A DNA stretch of 64,000 nucleotides from Mytilus californianus (taxonomy: Eukaryota > Mollusca > Bivalvia > Mytilida > Mytilidae): assembly GCF_021869535.1 (NCBI RefSeq), contig NW_026262668.1:69399558-69463557 (forward strand), in the 5' to 3' direction. This document shows positions 46,275 through 58,519 of this stretch, piece after piece. The notes below the pieces were generated by a model. That model was not told the origin of the DNA and searched no databases. It worked only from the letters and a program-made list of their open reading frames with translations. Position 1 is the stretch's first letter, and the number at the start of each line of letters is the position of its first letter. A program made the position numbers and the translations under genes.

Positions 46275-46593
46275 ATGAAAGTTTCCGTTTTACTGCAGAC
46301 GTCATTTCAAACCATTCACGAAAAACAACAAGCGATAAAGCATCCAAGTATTTCCAGAAAGATGGAATGACAGAAAAAAGAATATACGAAACACCATTCA
46401 TAGCAAAGAATTTAGATGAGAAAATTGACGTGATGTTGTTAGCATATGCACGAGGAGGATAAACGTACGTAGGCCACATGCTTGGACAGCATAAAAATTC
46501 ATTTTATTTCTACGAACCTCTGTACAAGGAAGAAACACGTCACCAATACTGCAGAAATGGATCTGTATGTGAAATTAATAACCCCGCTTGCAG
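46275..46593 (+). pseudogene. Carbohydrate sulfotransferase exon 2: PAPS 5'-loop, with nonsense codon
   Basis: The acceptor AATGTTTCAG ends at 46274 and the donor CAG|GTAGGA lies at 46593/46594. The peptide runs ESFRFTADVISNHSRKTT, LLAYARGG-[TAA]-TYVGHMLGQH, SFYFYEPLY, and then a Cys pair (YCRNGSVC). In the family the phosphosulfate-binding loop reads R-x-G-S-[ST] before F/Y-V/T-G, so the TAA at 46460-46462 sits where a serine is expected (TCA to TAA is one change). After it the frame stays open and family-like to the splice site. The stop would truncate the protein at codon 89. It may be a null allele, a pseudogene or an assembly error. Confidence 0.75.
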
Positions 46594-47569
46594 GTAGGAA
46601 AGAAATAGGTACGGTTAGACCTAATTTGGTACATTTAATTGGCACATTTTAAGTTAATAACATTGTTAGTTGTTGGTTAAAGAGAAAAGTAGAGATATGG
46701 ACAGGACAATATCCAACCACTTGTTTGTGTGTGTGTATGTCAGTTAGCGTCTACTAAACGACTTTCTGTTGAATATGTTATGGTTTGAAATTGCGCTTTT
46801 TATTTAAATGTAAAGATTTTGTTAAATTTTCTAGCTATATCACAAAAGTAAATACTTTCTGCTGATTTGACCTTCATATGTATACAGTTCAAAATCAGAA
46901 TGTGTCCGTGTCTTATTAATATTTGTACAAAATACATTTTAAAAATTATTGGTAAAATTCAATTTGGGTTTTAATTATCTCACACTTTATTGCATCGTCT
47001 GAGACGTCCACTTATCTGGCAGTGAGGCATCGATGAGATCGACGGGGTTAACAAAGAATACAAATCTTATATAAAAAGCTGATAGCCTGAAGTTTCCGTC
47101 TGGTAAATGGCAATTGACCTTGATCTTAATCTTGTCAAGAGTTAAATGACTTACTGATAAAAGTAAGATGTTATGATTAGGGCCTAATTGACACCAAATT
47201 CAAGTATTCATTTTTTTAATATTTTTTATCCAGTTGCAAGACTAAATTTTGAATCTATGCAGTACAAAAAATGTAAGTAAACGATTTTATTTTTGGTTTA
47301 AAAAAATTGTTTTGACAAGATGTACAGCTACACAACGGCAATGAATTCACTGGAGTTGTGACAATGTAGAAAACAAGTTTGACTTGCACGTGCTGACAAA
47401 AAAATATAGAGTACAAACTTTATCCAAAACTATCATTACCTATTATACTTATGTATAATTTGAGATTAACCATTTTATTTTGGGCAAAGATATTGTGATC
47501 TTATAATTTCACAATTTTTTTTCGAATGAAGTTCACATGGACATGAACACGTTTTCTATATTTTTTCAG

Positions 47570-48269
47570 GCCTGTTGATACGAATATTATCAATAAATAT
47601 CTAGATCAAATAACTTTAGTGTATCAGTGTGCAGAAAGTGTATTGAATGGAACCAGACAGTGGCAGCGAACTTTTGGAGGTAAGAAATGGAATCGGAAAG
47701 AAAATCGTCAAATGCTTTGTCTACGGTCACAATTTCGAGTAGCCAAAGTGTTGCGTATCGCAGGAGACTTAGTGGAAAATTTATTAATTAAGAACCCAAA
47801 GCTTAAAGTTATATACTTATACAGGGATCCAAGGGGCATTATAAATTCAAGATTAAAAATCCCTGTTAATGAAACGGCGGGAGCGTGGAACGATTTTAAT
47901 ACAACTGAAGATATAGCTTTTGCCGTTTGTCAGAAAATGGATATTGATTCGAAAAACATATTTGAATTAAAGGGAAAATACCCTGAAAGAATATTCACTG
48001 TAGCATACGAAACTACAGCCAAATCTCCAGGAAAAAACGCAAGAAATTTATTCAAATTTTTAGATGTCAACATATCAAAAGAATATCAAAATTCTATTTC
48101 CAAAATGGGAAATAGAAGTAAAAAGGATGATAAAACATGGAATTCAGCTTTCCGATCAGATGGATACGCCACAGCAATAAAATGGAGAAAAGAACTGTCA
48201 GAGAAAGACAAGAAAACGATTGACATATCATGCAGAAATGTTTACAAACAACTTGGCTACCACGTATAA
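47570..48269 (+). CDS. Carbohydrate sulfotransferase exon 3: C-terminal catalytic part
   Basis: The acceptor ATATTTTTTCAG ends at 47569. The first base completes the AG left by exon 2 (Arg). Key blocks are LRIAGDLVENLLIKNPKLKV, then VIYLYRDPRGIINSRLK, the 3'-phosphate-binding motif of sulfotransferases (RDPRG...SR). Next come AVCQKMDIDS, YPERIFTVAYE, the NLFKFLDVNI segment and a C-terminal YATAIKWRKELSEKDKKTI, ending at TAA 48267-48269. This resembles the CHST family of Golgi sulfotransferases, which is expanded in bivalves. The exon is free of lesions, consistent with the exon 2 stop being recent. Substrate cannot be predicted. Confidence 0.85.
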
Positions 48270-48334
48270 CGTCTTGAGAAAGCGGATATAAAGCTGCATT
48301 TCACACGACTAATAGAGAAAAAAAAATAGCAGTT

Positions 48335-48397
48335 TACTGTAGTTACTAAGGACATCATTCACGCATACTGTAGTTACTAAGGACATCATTCACGCAT
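48335..48397 (+). repeat. 31-bp direct duplication
   Basis: TACTGTAGTTACTAAGGACATC...CACGCA occurs twice in a row in the 3' flank of the sulfotransferase. Confidence 0.9.
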
Positions 48398-48399
48398 GA

Positions 48400-49105
48400 A
48401 TAAGATCTTTTGTACTATTAGGTGGTTATTTTTTTACGTTTGCAAAGACTGAATTTCATACCCGCTGCAACTAAAAGTTAACAATGAGTTTTTATATTTA
48501 TAAACCCTTGTCCGCTTCATTTCATCCATTTGTTCCGGAGAGCGAAAATGGGCAATCTGAAATTTAAAGATCTAACAGAATTTACTAGTATCGCATCTTA
48601 TATACATTGACTCTACGAATTTTTCATACAAATAAGAACTGTTTATTTTTGCTTATTTTAACTCTTAAAATAGAGAGAGAATGTTCGCAGGACTTCAGGC
48701 AATATAATGGTATGAAATTGGTTTGAAATTTGTATGTTTTATTGACAACGTCAAAGTATTGTCGTCATTTAAACGGAAAAATTGAAAAAAAAAGAAATAA
48801 TTGGATAGATTTTTTCTATAATTTCATAGATTTTTTTTAAAGCATGTATGAAGACTTAGATATTCATGCATTAATTATGGAATTAAGAACACAAGCAAAG
48901 TGAGAATCCGGATTTTTCATACACAATAATATCAGTGATATCTAAAATAAAATAATCCTTCATCATATTTGAATATGTAAATATGTTAACAAAATAATAA
49001 AATCCAGAAATGATACTCATTTCAAACTAAATGTGTTTTGTACCACAAGCGATTGTTGATCACCAGCACATACAACTATAATTATAATAGATAAACATTT
49101 ATACA
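48400..49105. other. 3' flank of sulfotransferase, no further gene
   Basis: AT-rich; no coding signal seen. It probably contains the 3' untranslated region. Confidence 0.4.
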
Positions 49106-49109
49106 AGTT

Positions 49110-49265
49110 GTCGGGACCTTTTATAACCGACTATACGCTATGGGTTTTGTTCTCATTGTTGAAGGCCGTACGGTTGCCTATAATTGCTCACATCCGTTTC
49201 ATTTGAACTTTGGTGGATAGTTGTTTCATTGGCAATCGTACCACATCTCCTTATGTTTATATAAG
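49110..49265 (+). repeat. Common dispersed repeat A, copy 4 (short)
   Basis: CCTTTTATAACCGACTATACGC, TTGTTGAAGGCCGTACGGTTGCC and CGTACCACATCTCCTTATG. Confidence 0.8.
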
Positions 49266-49269
49266 TAAG

Positions 49270-50540
49270 AAGAAAACCATCTTGTTTAACCATTTATTGA
49301 GGTACATCTTCAACATAAAAAGTGCATCTTAGTTAATCGTGTTCTTTATCAAAGTATAAAATGTAACATTAACAAACTATTTAAAAGTACTAACATGCAA
49401 GATATTATTAACTTCAAAAATTCAACAGTAAACAAAATAGTTATGAAACAAAACACTTGACATTCAAGCATTTTATTCATCTATAATGGAGCCATAGCGT
49501 CACTCATGGAGATAACATTTACCCATGGCATAGGGTTAACTGCATAAAATCCATGTAGATCATTATATGGGCTTGTCATTAATAATTTTGAGGTTTTTTT
49601 AAATGCATTATTGTGGTTTATGTTGTAGAACCTCAAATATACCTTATTTACATTTAAACGTAGGTCTGATCATAATAATGTGTATTTTATTTGGATTATT
49701 CTTCAAAACATATCTTTGATCCTTACAACCCTAGCACCACTTTTCTAACATGAGAAAATAATATATCATATGGAAAACTGATGTAAAAAAAATATATAGA
49801 TAGGAGATAAATTTGGAAATTGTGAAGCACCAAGAAAGACAACTCAATGTGATTTTGAATCAATAAACAATCATTCAGGCAAAAAATAAAAACATTTTCA
49901 ATATTAGATTTCTTTTGTTGGAGACGAAAGCATTTTTTTCTTTGGTTAACGGGAGTTAATCTTGATGTTTATATATTTTTTCTCAAAATATTATCCCTGT
50001 AAAAAGTAATTCTAATAAGAAGTTGTTTAATTACCAATTCTTTCGATACATATAAACATGTTATATAGAATAACCATATACTTTAATTATTGAGAACAAT
50101 ATATTCCGTTGATCATTTTCAAATTGCAAAATTTATGCGGTCTGTGTGATATATTTAAAAAGTTTTTTAACAGAATTATTGATATTGACATCATTTACAT
50201 TTAGTTTGTCTTTACAACTGTATCCCGAGTTTTCTGATATTCATTTGTTTTATGGATCAACAATTTTATGGTGCACCAATAGTAAGAATATACCATACTG
50301 TAAAAAAAGTATCGCCCCATTTTTATGCTATTTATTTAATGTCACATTTTTGACAAAAAAGACTAAACAGGTTTTAACAAATAGTTGAAATACATCTCGG
50401 TTAGTACCAAAGTGAGAGCGAATGTTAAAAAGTCAATACGTTAAATGAATCATTACGTCGAAGCATTGTACTTTGAGGCTCTCTTTGAAAAGCACTAAGT
50501 GAAATTAGACAAAGTAAGATCACAAATATATTCAACCTCT
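49270..50540. other. No supported gene
   Basis: AT-rich interval. A hydrophobic open frame at 50146-50388 has no motif or splice context. Confidence 0.4.
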
Positions 50541-50549
50541 CCACATTCT

Positions 50550-50815
50550 GTATGTGTTTAACCTTAGCCTGGAACCTCTATTTCCAGTGTCGGTAGTTGT
50601 TGGTTGGTGTGTGTAATAATTCTGTTTCGTTTTAATGTTATACGGTCGTTGATTTTCTATTTTGAATTGTTTTACATTTTGCCATGCCGGGGCCTTTTAT
50701 ATCTTACTATGTGGTACGGGTGTTAGTAATTGTTGAATGCCGTACTGTCCCCTGTAGTTGTTCACATTCCTGTACTTTTTGTGGATAATTTCTTTGGCAA
50801 TTATATCATGCGAAA
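50550..50815 (+). repeat. Common dispersed repeat A, copy 5
   Basis: TATGTGTTTAACCTTAGCCTGG, GCCATGCCGGGGCCTTTTATAT and TTGTTGAATGCCGTACTG; clearly diverged. Confidence 0.7.
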
Positions 50816-51896
50816 TGACACTATGAGCATACTACTTTTCATTCACTTTGTCGGAAAATTCAAAACTGTCGTGAACATAAAAATGGTTACACCCATGAAA
50901 ATTCAGAATACCTCTTTGAGTTATCATGCATTGTTAATACAAACATATCCCATTGAAATAAGCTACAAGTATGAACTGATATTAGAATAAAAATACACAT
51001 GTTTATGCACAAAGTTTATATATATATATATTGAAAAGTTTTAAATTTTGTCCACGCTGTGCATATTTATAGATATACATATATCAGACTTTTTCCTAAT
51101 CTCTGAACTGATTCTTACAATTTGAATAAAAGGGGATGCGAGATAAACGTCAGACATAAAATAAACAACAAAGGAAACCTAAAAAATATTAACATACGTT
51201 TTTTGTATAACAGACATGTCGGACAGGTAATTAACATGCTTGGATGAAACAAGTTTTTACAACCCCTCCCCCCCTTATTGATCTCAATCAGTGGAAAAAC
51301 AAAAAAGTACACAAACTATTTATTTCAAACCCATTCTTTGTCTTCCTAAACCTTCTTAAACCATAACAAGATGCAGCGAATTTGCTGTGTTTGTATTGAT
51401 TTTCAGGATTAACAAATTTGTATCAGAACTGACCAGAGCCGATAATGTGGACAGACAAGGATATATTTATGAATCGTATATGTATTTTGGTTTCTAATGT
51501 AAACATTTGCGAAAAGTACATGTAAAAGGTATATACGAAAAGATAATCGGACAAGCACATTTTTTTCATCATGACTCGTTCTTTACAGGTATAGAATATA
51601 ATAATTGTACAATTGTAAGTTTATATAAATGTTATAACAATAGTAGAACATATTACTTTCATTCCGACATATAATAATAAAATAATAATGATAATAATTC
51701 TATAAATGTCATGATATTGGAAGTTACGGTACTGTAGCACTGTAGATAGGTCTACATCTCATATATTGTAATTTCGTTTCAACATTAAATGGAGATGTAA
51801 ACAAAAACATTAAGAACTGTATTAAGCACATCATTAATCATAAGCGGTGATCGTTAAAATTATTTATAATAATATATAATAATGCATAATCTCGTA

Positions 51897-51975
51897 AAAA
51901 TTGGGTGTAAAAGAGAGACAAAGGATACCAAAGGGACATTCAAACTCATAAGTCGAAAATGAACTGTAAACCTAG
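51897..51975 (-). repeat. PLE 3'-tail fragment
   Basis: AAAAGAGAGACAAAGGATACCAAAGGGACATTCAAACTCAT matches the plus-strand reading of the tail of the minus-oriented PLE at 16296-16350. Confidence 0.75.
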
Positions 51976-52353
51976 TGTATTAAAGTGATTTCATATTTTT
52001 TTAAAAGAACACACTTACTTGAAACATTATTATTTACCAAGGCAGCAACCAATATAATTGTGGAAAGGAGAAGTGTGATTTTTCTTGTAGCTAATTTTTG
52101 TCAGCTAGGTATGATTGGTGCCTAACCATTTATATCAACGAGGTAATAATCAAGTAAATAATGAAAGTGTCCAGACGAATTTGACATACCTGAATTTCCC
52201 TTTATTCCAATCTTAAAATGTACTTTAAGGAAAATTCCGTTTTCGAAATTCATAAATAAAAAGCGACAACGGAATAGTACAAACGAGAAGGACAATCACT
52301 TATCATTGAATTATTATTCTACCTATACATAACAAACACATGAAATAATAGTA

Positions 52354-52533
52354 TAAGGAGTATATATCTTCAGTTGGCACTATATTCCATGACTGGTGTT
52401 TCATAGCATGATTTCATTGATAGAAAGTTATAGCTAACAAGGAAGCTATTGATACAAGGGTTCCAAATGGTAAAATTCTCCATTCGAATGTTTTACGGAC
52501 ACAATCATGATTTGGTTGACCATTATGGAATAA
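52354..52533 (+). pseudogene. PLE RT fragment, heavily decayed
   Basis: GGAGTATATATCTTCAGTTGG, TGATTTCATTGATAGAAAG, AACAAGGAAGCTATTGATAC and TTTTACGGACACAATCATGA follow, word for word, the order at 61985-62165 in the plus PLE. Reading frames are destroyed. It marks an old insertion near the 3' end of the channel gene. Confidence 0.75.
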
Positions 52534-52587
52534 TCTAGTAATCAATCAACCACTACACTTATAACAAAGTCTTCTATCTTTAAAATG

Positions 52588-52856
52588 GGGCCTCGGTGGC
52601 CGAGTGGTCTAAGTAGTGACTACTGTAATCACTAGCCAGTCAACACTGAGGTAGTGAGTTCGAACCCCGCTCGTGCGGGTGCACTGGACTGCAATCTTAA
52701 TTGACTAGGATTGTCAGTTTACCTATCGAAGGTCGGTGGTTTTCTCCTGGCACTCCGGCTTCCTCCACCAATAAAAACTGGCCGCCACGAAATAGCCCAA
52801 AAGCGGTGCTTTAAAGTGGCGTTAAAACACCAAAAATCAAATCAAATCTATCTTTA
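52588..52856 (+). mobile_element. tRNA-derived SINE
   Basis: The head contains a clear A box (GTGGCCGAGTGGTCTAAG) and B box (GAGTTCGAACCCCGC), about 50 bp apart, as in Ser/Leu-type tRNAs. The body has GAAGGTCGGTGGTTTTCTCC, CACTCCGGCTTCCTCCACC, AACTGGCCGCCACGAAATAG and AGTGGCGTTAAAACACC, a conserved central domain shared with the 44915 copy. It ends in an A-rich tail (CAAAAATCAAATCAAAT). It resembles SINE families with conserved central domains reported from bivalves. Confidence 0.9.
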
Positions 52857-53095
52857 AAAAATCAACTCCTTTAATAAAAATCAATATTGAAAATGCATGT
52901 GAATGCACATATGTACCGTGTAATTATTCTTATAACTTTGCAAAAATCGTGTATACTTAATGAAATTCACTAATTGTATAACTACATGAGTCGTAAGCTT
53001 CGAATTCACTTCTTTATCAATGAGTTTTTTTAGAGTCTAAACTTAAAATCTATTTTTGATCTACATTAGATAAAACATGTGTATTCGAAGCTTTA

Positions 53096-53953
53096 CTACA
53101 TGTCCATTGTTACAAGTTTTCGCTTTTGTTCAAAATCGTAAAGCTCCTTAAATTTTTCACGATCTTTGTTCTTTTGGTAATAGTCGTTGAAATTAGCAAC
53201 AATCATGGCAACCGGCATTGCTAGAACAATAATTCCACAAGTTGCGCACATGGATCCAATGAGCTGACCCCCAGCTGACTTTGGCACATGATCCCCGTAA
53301 CCAACAGTTGTCAAGGTGATAATGGCCCACCAAAGACCACTGAGCATATGTGGAAAAGTTGTTGGTTCTCTATATTCTGCATAGAATATACAACTGGCAA
53401 ATAACAGAGCAAATAATAAAACGGTGCAGAAAAGAAGAATAAATTCCTTCCAACTCGACCTTAAAGCTAACAACAAAACGTAGAGACCACTAAACTGTCT
53501 TGCTAATCGAAAAAATCGGAAGAGACGAAAGACTGTCAGGCTGTATGTAACTCCGTAGAGTATGACGACGTCATATGATAATAAAAACCACTCCGGGTTT
53601 TGTTCGATTGTAAAACGTATACAAATAGCTACAAAGAGAATCACATCCATTATGTTCAACCAATCTCTAAAGAATTCTTTTTTGTTTGGACAAATCGTTA
53701 TACGCACAAATAATTCAACGGAGAAAAACCCTGCCAGTAGCAAATCCAAAGATATCATCCATAATGGAAATTCCTTTGTACCCATGTCTACCTCCTTGCG
53801 GTTGTTTGTATTGATGCGAAGAAGTGCATATATCTCCGATCTATTTAAGTCTGTGTTGAAATCTCGATCTCCTGTTCGCAGTTCCGGGATCGTATGAAAT
53901 ATGGCAAGTAAAGCAGATAAGAACACCATCAGGAAATAAAGACAGTTGTAAAT
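53096..53953 (-). CDS. Voltage-gated K+ channel, exon 2: S1-S6 and C-terminus
   Basis: The acceptor GTATTTCAG ends at 53954 and phase 0 entry matches exon 1. Residues are numbered in the joined 455-aa protein: S1 at about 171-190 (IYNCLYFLMVFLSALLAIFH), S2 with Glu250 (FFSVELFVRI), S3 with DWLNIMDVILFVAI, S4 with Arg at 313, 316, 319 and 322 (FRLFRFFRLAR), S5, pore helix and filter TVGYGD (386-391), and S6 with LAMPVAMIVANFNDYY. The S4 lacks the first arginine seen in many Kv channels. The S6 hinge reads P-V-A instead of P-x-P. The C-terminus is short and ends at 53096. The subunit should form tetrameric plasma-membrane K+ channels opened by depolarisation, alone or with a partner subunit. 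Confidence 0.93.
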   Translation of the reverse strand: MYNCLYFLMVFLSALLAIFHTIPELRTGDRDFNTDLNRSEIYALLRINTNNRKEVDMGTKEFPLWMISLDLLLAGFFSVELFVRITICPNKKEFFRDWLNIMDVILFVAICIRFTIEQNPEWFLLSYDVVILYGVTYSLTVFRLFRFFRLARQFSGLYVLLLALRSSWKEFILLFCTVLLFALLFASCIFYAEYREPTTFPHMLSGLWWAIITLTTVGYGDHVPKSAGGQLIGSMCATCGIIVLAMPVAMIVANFNDYYQKNKDREKFKELYDFEQKRKLVTMDM

Positions 53954-55499
53954 CTGAAATACAAAATAGACACTTATATACATGTACCATTACAATTATT
54001 TTCAATCAACATTGCATAATTTCTTAAAATTCTCTTTACCAGATATTTTAAGTCCTCATCTGATGCATTTGGTTTTGTGCATTGTGCGACTATTGCAAGT
54101 TTGCCAAACGACCTAATTTCTTTACCTGTTTTTATTCTATTCTGATCACGTTCATTTTTTTAACGACGTAATCTGTTTTGTATACGAATACGAATACGAA
54201 TACTTTATTAAATCCAATTAAAAGGCCCTTTTCCGAGCATATATACATATATACATATGTATATGATTCTTTTGGTAAGCGTTGAAAAAAACCACTTTAC
54301 ACAACACGTTCTTTTTCAAATAGTTATGTGTTTCGTTTTGCTTTATTTTTTTGTCATTTGATACTTCATTATACATGTTGTATACTTTTTCTTCCCTAAT
54401 GATACTAATATATCAAAAACATTTTAATTATTCAGGAGATCCCCTTAAGGAACACCCGCCAAAATAGGTATTTAATATGATTTAACTAGCATAAATGATT
54501 CATTAGTACATTGAAACGAGATTTTTTTTATGGAAAGAAATAATCACGTGACCTTTTTAATGGAATGTGCTAGTCAACGAAATGGTTGAAAGATGCAGTT
54601 ACACTTCATGCCCATTAGTTGCCATACTTTGTTAATAGACTATAATGCATAAGGATAGCAGGAATTACCAAAAAATCTTGGACAGTACAAGCGATCACAT
54701 CAACCACCAACACCGAATCCTTCGAAGAAAAGCGACGCACATATAAAGTCAAACAATTGTGTCAATTGCTAATATTTTATTATGACACACAAATATAAAA
54801 TATCTTTATATATAAGATCGATAAAGGAAATGCCCAAGGACATCTTCTATTACATTTTTCCATTATTTACTTTGGCAATTTAGATGATGATTATAGCTTG
54901 ATTATTTTTATGAACATTTTTATTACAGAAAACATTTAACTGCTACGGTTTTATTTGTTGTTCTAACATCAGAAAATTGAAATCGATTACACAGCAGATG
55001 TAAAGAGATTCGTCACGCAAATCTTCCGAACTGATCGTTGTGAATGTTTGATGATAAATGTTTAATGTTGTACTTAAGAAAAGTAGAAAACAACATTGTA
55101 TAAGGAGAAGGAGTAGCGAAATTGTTCAATCGATTGAAGATTGTACATCATAATTTTTATTAATTTTTATATTGTTAGAAAACCATCAAATTTATTAATT
55201 ACATTGAACCAAAAGCTAAATGAACAGATTATTAAATGTGGAATGCTAATTTTGAGAACACAAACCGAAAGGCAAACAATGTATTAAACTCTTAGTCTTC
55301 AAGATTATGTTTAATTATTGCGACAATATGTGTTCAATTTTATTGTAGTTATAACTGTCGTTTTAAAAATATGAAATATGGTGGTATACAATCTTTATAA
55401 AGTTAAAAAATACTTTTTATTGGTATTTTTCTTTCACACAATTTTAACAATAGATGAAATGATTTAGAATTTCCTATGTAGAATTATTAATGACATTAT

Positions 55500-55748
55500 T
55501 ATTCTCATATTTTAAGGTACACATCATATTTGTTTTTTTCGTTCATTGTTTTGTACATAAATCGGGCCGTTTTTTTGTTTGAATTGTTTAACATTTTGTC
55601 ATTTCGGGGCCTTTTATAGCTAACTATACGGTATGGATTTTTCTCATTGATGAAGGCCGTACGGTGACCAATAGTTTCTTATATCTACGTCATTTGGTTA
55701 ATGGCGGATAGTTCTCATATTGGCAACTGTACCCTATTTTATACACAT
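55500..55748 (+). repeat. Common dispersed repeat A, copy 6
   Basis: TTTTGTCATTTCGGGGCCTTTTATAGC, GATGAAGGCCGTACGGTGACC and CTACGTCATTTGGT. Confidence 0.85.
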
Positions 55749-57104
55749 GTAATGCAAGTACTGGTGTGGGACTTTAGATTATTGCATTATACAAGTGTGG
55801 AGCTTTTTTAAGCTTTAGAAAACTTACAGTATCCGTGACTTTCGAAGTGACGAAAACTGAAAAATTCCGTGTTTCCGCGGTGTTAAAGTAAGTGTTCTCT
55901 TATGACCACCAATTCCATATCAATTTTATTCTATAAATATGAACAAAATAGGTGGGTTAACATCAGTGAGACAGCCAGAAGACGCCACAATTAAAACAAA
56001 TTGAACACCTATGGGCTATGGTTTAAAATGGAAGATACATGTACATGTAAGGGGGTTCACCCTTTGTCAAGCTCTAATAATCCCCTACCAAGACTGATAT
56101 TGATAATATATCTTCAATAAACATAAAAGACGCCATGCATTGTCTTTATGAACAGAAATTATCAATTCATATTAATAAAGTTCGAAACTGTACCTTCTGT
56201 CTTATCGCTATTTGAAGTATACATTTTAGAGTAAAATAGCTTTAATCCAACTAATAATATTGAGCAATTAACTGAAAGGAATTACGACAACCAATAACGA
56301 GTTTCAAGATCGTAGACAGGCGTACAAATTTAGACACCCAAATGACTATAGCTGTAGTTTAGAAGACACTGTACATTGAACAAATTATTTTTGAAAAACC
56401 ATTTTTGGTTTAAACAGGAAATCTCAACGCCGATGTGAATTTATAATGCATTATTATACTACAGTCATGTAGTGCTTGTTAATAACGAGAGTGGTCACAG
56501 TAAACATTATATTATAGTAAGATAACCTGTAAGTTAGATTTTACTGACCATCAATTTTACTCTATATTACTATCTAGTGTTTTCTTGTCAACGTTTTTTA
56601 CGTTCATCTTGATAACAACACGTGAACCTATTAACGCGTTAAGTAGGATATTCCTGCTGAACTTGTTTGACAATCAATGTTTGTGTTTTGAAGATAATTT
56701 CTTTCGTTTATTTTTGTATATTTATGAACCTTCTTCGTTTACTTTTAACGGCATACGTAGCGGTCGTAAACTATAGTTTAGATAATTGCACTAAGATTTA
56801 ATATGCTTCGGCCAGTTGAGTATTTCGCATTCAGAAACGTGTTATCCATACAACACTTCGAAGCATAAAGACAGTAATAAAAGTGTAGCTCCTATTGATT
56901 CTCTTTTAATGTGATATAGGATAATGCACATTTACACCATTCCCTTAAATTTCAGTGTTACTGTACAAATCTTTAAATCAATGTTACTTGCCTTCGATAA
57001 GGAGAGAATAGTTTCGACTTTGAAATATTATTATGCAATGAGACATTACCTAATGCTCATAGAGGCGGAATATTTCAAAGGGAAATTTAAAACCAATAAG
57101 GTAA

Positions 57105-57262
57105 ATTGACAGCGCCATGGCTAAAACGAAAGACGACGAATCGACAAAACACTACGTGATAAAACTTAAGACTGAGCAACACGAACCTCACAAAAACTGG
57201 CGGTGATCTCAGATGCTATACTAATTATCATGTTGCTCATAGTAAAAACAAATTCGGTGATA
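57105..57262 (-). repeat. PLE 3'-tail fragment
   Basis: TTGACAGCGCCATGGCTAAAAC, GACTGAGCAACACGAACCTCAC and GCGGTGATCTCAGATGCT match the tail at 16340-16470. The match continues weakly to CATGTTGCTC and AAATTCGGTGATAAG. Confidence 0.75.
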
Positions 57263-57265
57263 AGT

Positions 57266-57385
57266 TTTTTCTCATTCAGTACTGTCAGAATCGACAAAAA
57301 GAGGACGGGATTGAGTTCTGACCTCTTTTTCTCATTCAGTACTGTCAGAATCGAGAAAAAGAGGACGGGATTGTGTTCTCATCTC
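57266..57385 (+). repeat. 60-bp tandem duplication
   Basis: Two consecutive 60-bp units beginning TTTTTCTCATTCAGTACTGTC differ at four or five positions. It adjoins the PLE tail fragment. Confidence 0.95.
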
Positions 57386-58519
57386 TTTTTCCAATGAGAG
57401 TTATAATTATCTGCTAAAACTACCTTTGCTCGACGTACTCGCTGTCCAGAAAAGCGTTTCTAAGTATGTTGGCGTTTGTTTTTGTTGCAGTTCAGTGTTT
57501 CTGTTATTCCGTTGTTTTTCCCTCGGTTTTAGTTTGTAACCCGGGTTTGTTTTCGCTTAAACGATTTATGACTATTGAACAGCGGTAGACTACTGTTGCC
57601 TTTATTTATTGGACCCAAAATACTTATTAAGTGTTTTTTCATTTACTAGTATTGAATCGATACCACTGCTAGTGGACTGTTAGTCCCCGATGGTATCATC
57701 AGCTCATTAATCAGTAATACGGTACTCACCTCACTTGTAACAATTGTTTCTAAAAATTCCCCGTTGATAAATTTTGATTTACTAAGAAACTAAGGTTCCA
57801 ACTCCCGCAGTCAAAGTTGACCTTAAATGAATTTGGCTATTCTTTTTTGGTCCATTTTGGTCATCTTTACCTCCTAATGTTTCTATGTACTTATAAATAC
57901 CTGGCTTTCAAATGTTTAGATTTGAGGGTTCTTAAAGAATGCATATCAAGAAAAAAGCGTCGGACTCACGAAACTCATAAAGTCTTGTTTCCAATTTCAA
58001 ACATTTGTCTCTCGACGTTTTAGAAACAATTCAAAATGAAAAATGAATACAGTATGATTTTTGGATCTGAATAATATTAAGAGGTTAGGACATTAAGTAT
58101 AAATACTATTCGAACCATATTTTGGGCCCAAAAAAGTTCTGAATGCCCTACTCTTTATATATTATCATTACAAATTAAACACATTAGTAGGGTATAAGGC
58201 AATCATTAGACACACACAAATCTTTTTTCGTATTTAATTCATTCTAAAGAAGTCGAAAAGTAACCTTCAATTTAGAAATTTTGGTCGACATTAAAAAAAA
58301 TTCACAGCAAATTAATAACTACGTTTGCAAGGTTTCCACCGAACTTCATTTAAGATATTTGACTTAATATTAAGTATGGAGATCAACTGTAAATGATGTT
58401 AAATGATGTTAAAGCTGACAAAAACACTCATAATTCAGAAATCTTTTCATCTTTAGTAATTTGTACTATGATGCTCAAAATGGAATAAGCAATTGATTTG
58501 TTGCTAAATTGAAAATTAC

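Larger units (their letters stand above)
53954..58519 (-). other. K+ channel intron
   Basis: 4.57-kb intron with donor CAG|GTAATT (58520/58519) and acceptor TTTCAG. It contains a repeat A copy (55500-55745), a PLE tail fragment (57105-57262), a 60-bp duplication and a few AT-rich simple repeats near 54180-54260. No gene seen inside. Confidence 0.85.

Noticed and set aside
52588..52670. Functional tRNA gene
   Set aside because: A and B boxes are present, but the acceptor and anticodon stems do not close and the sequence runs into a SINE body.
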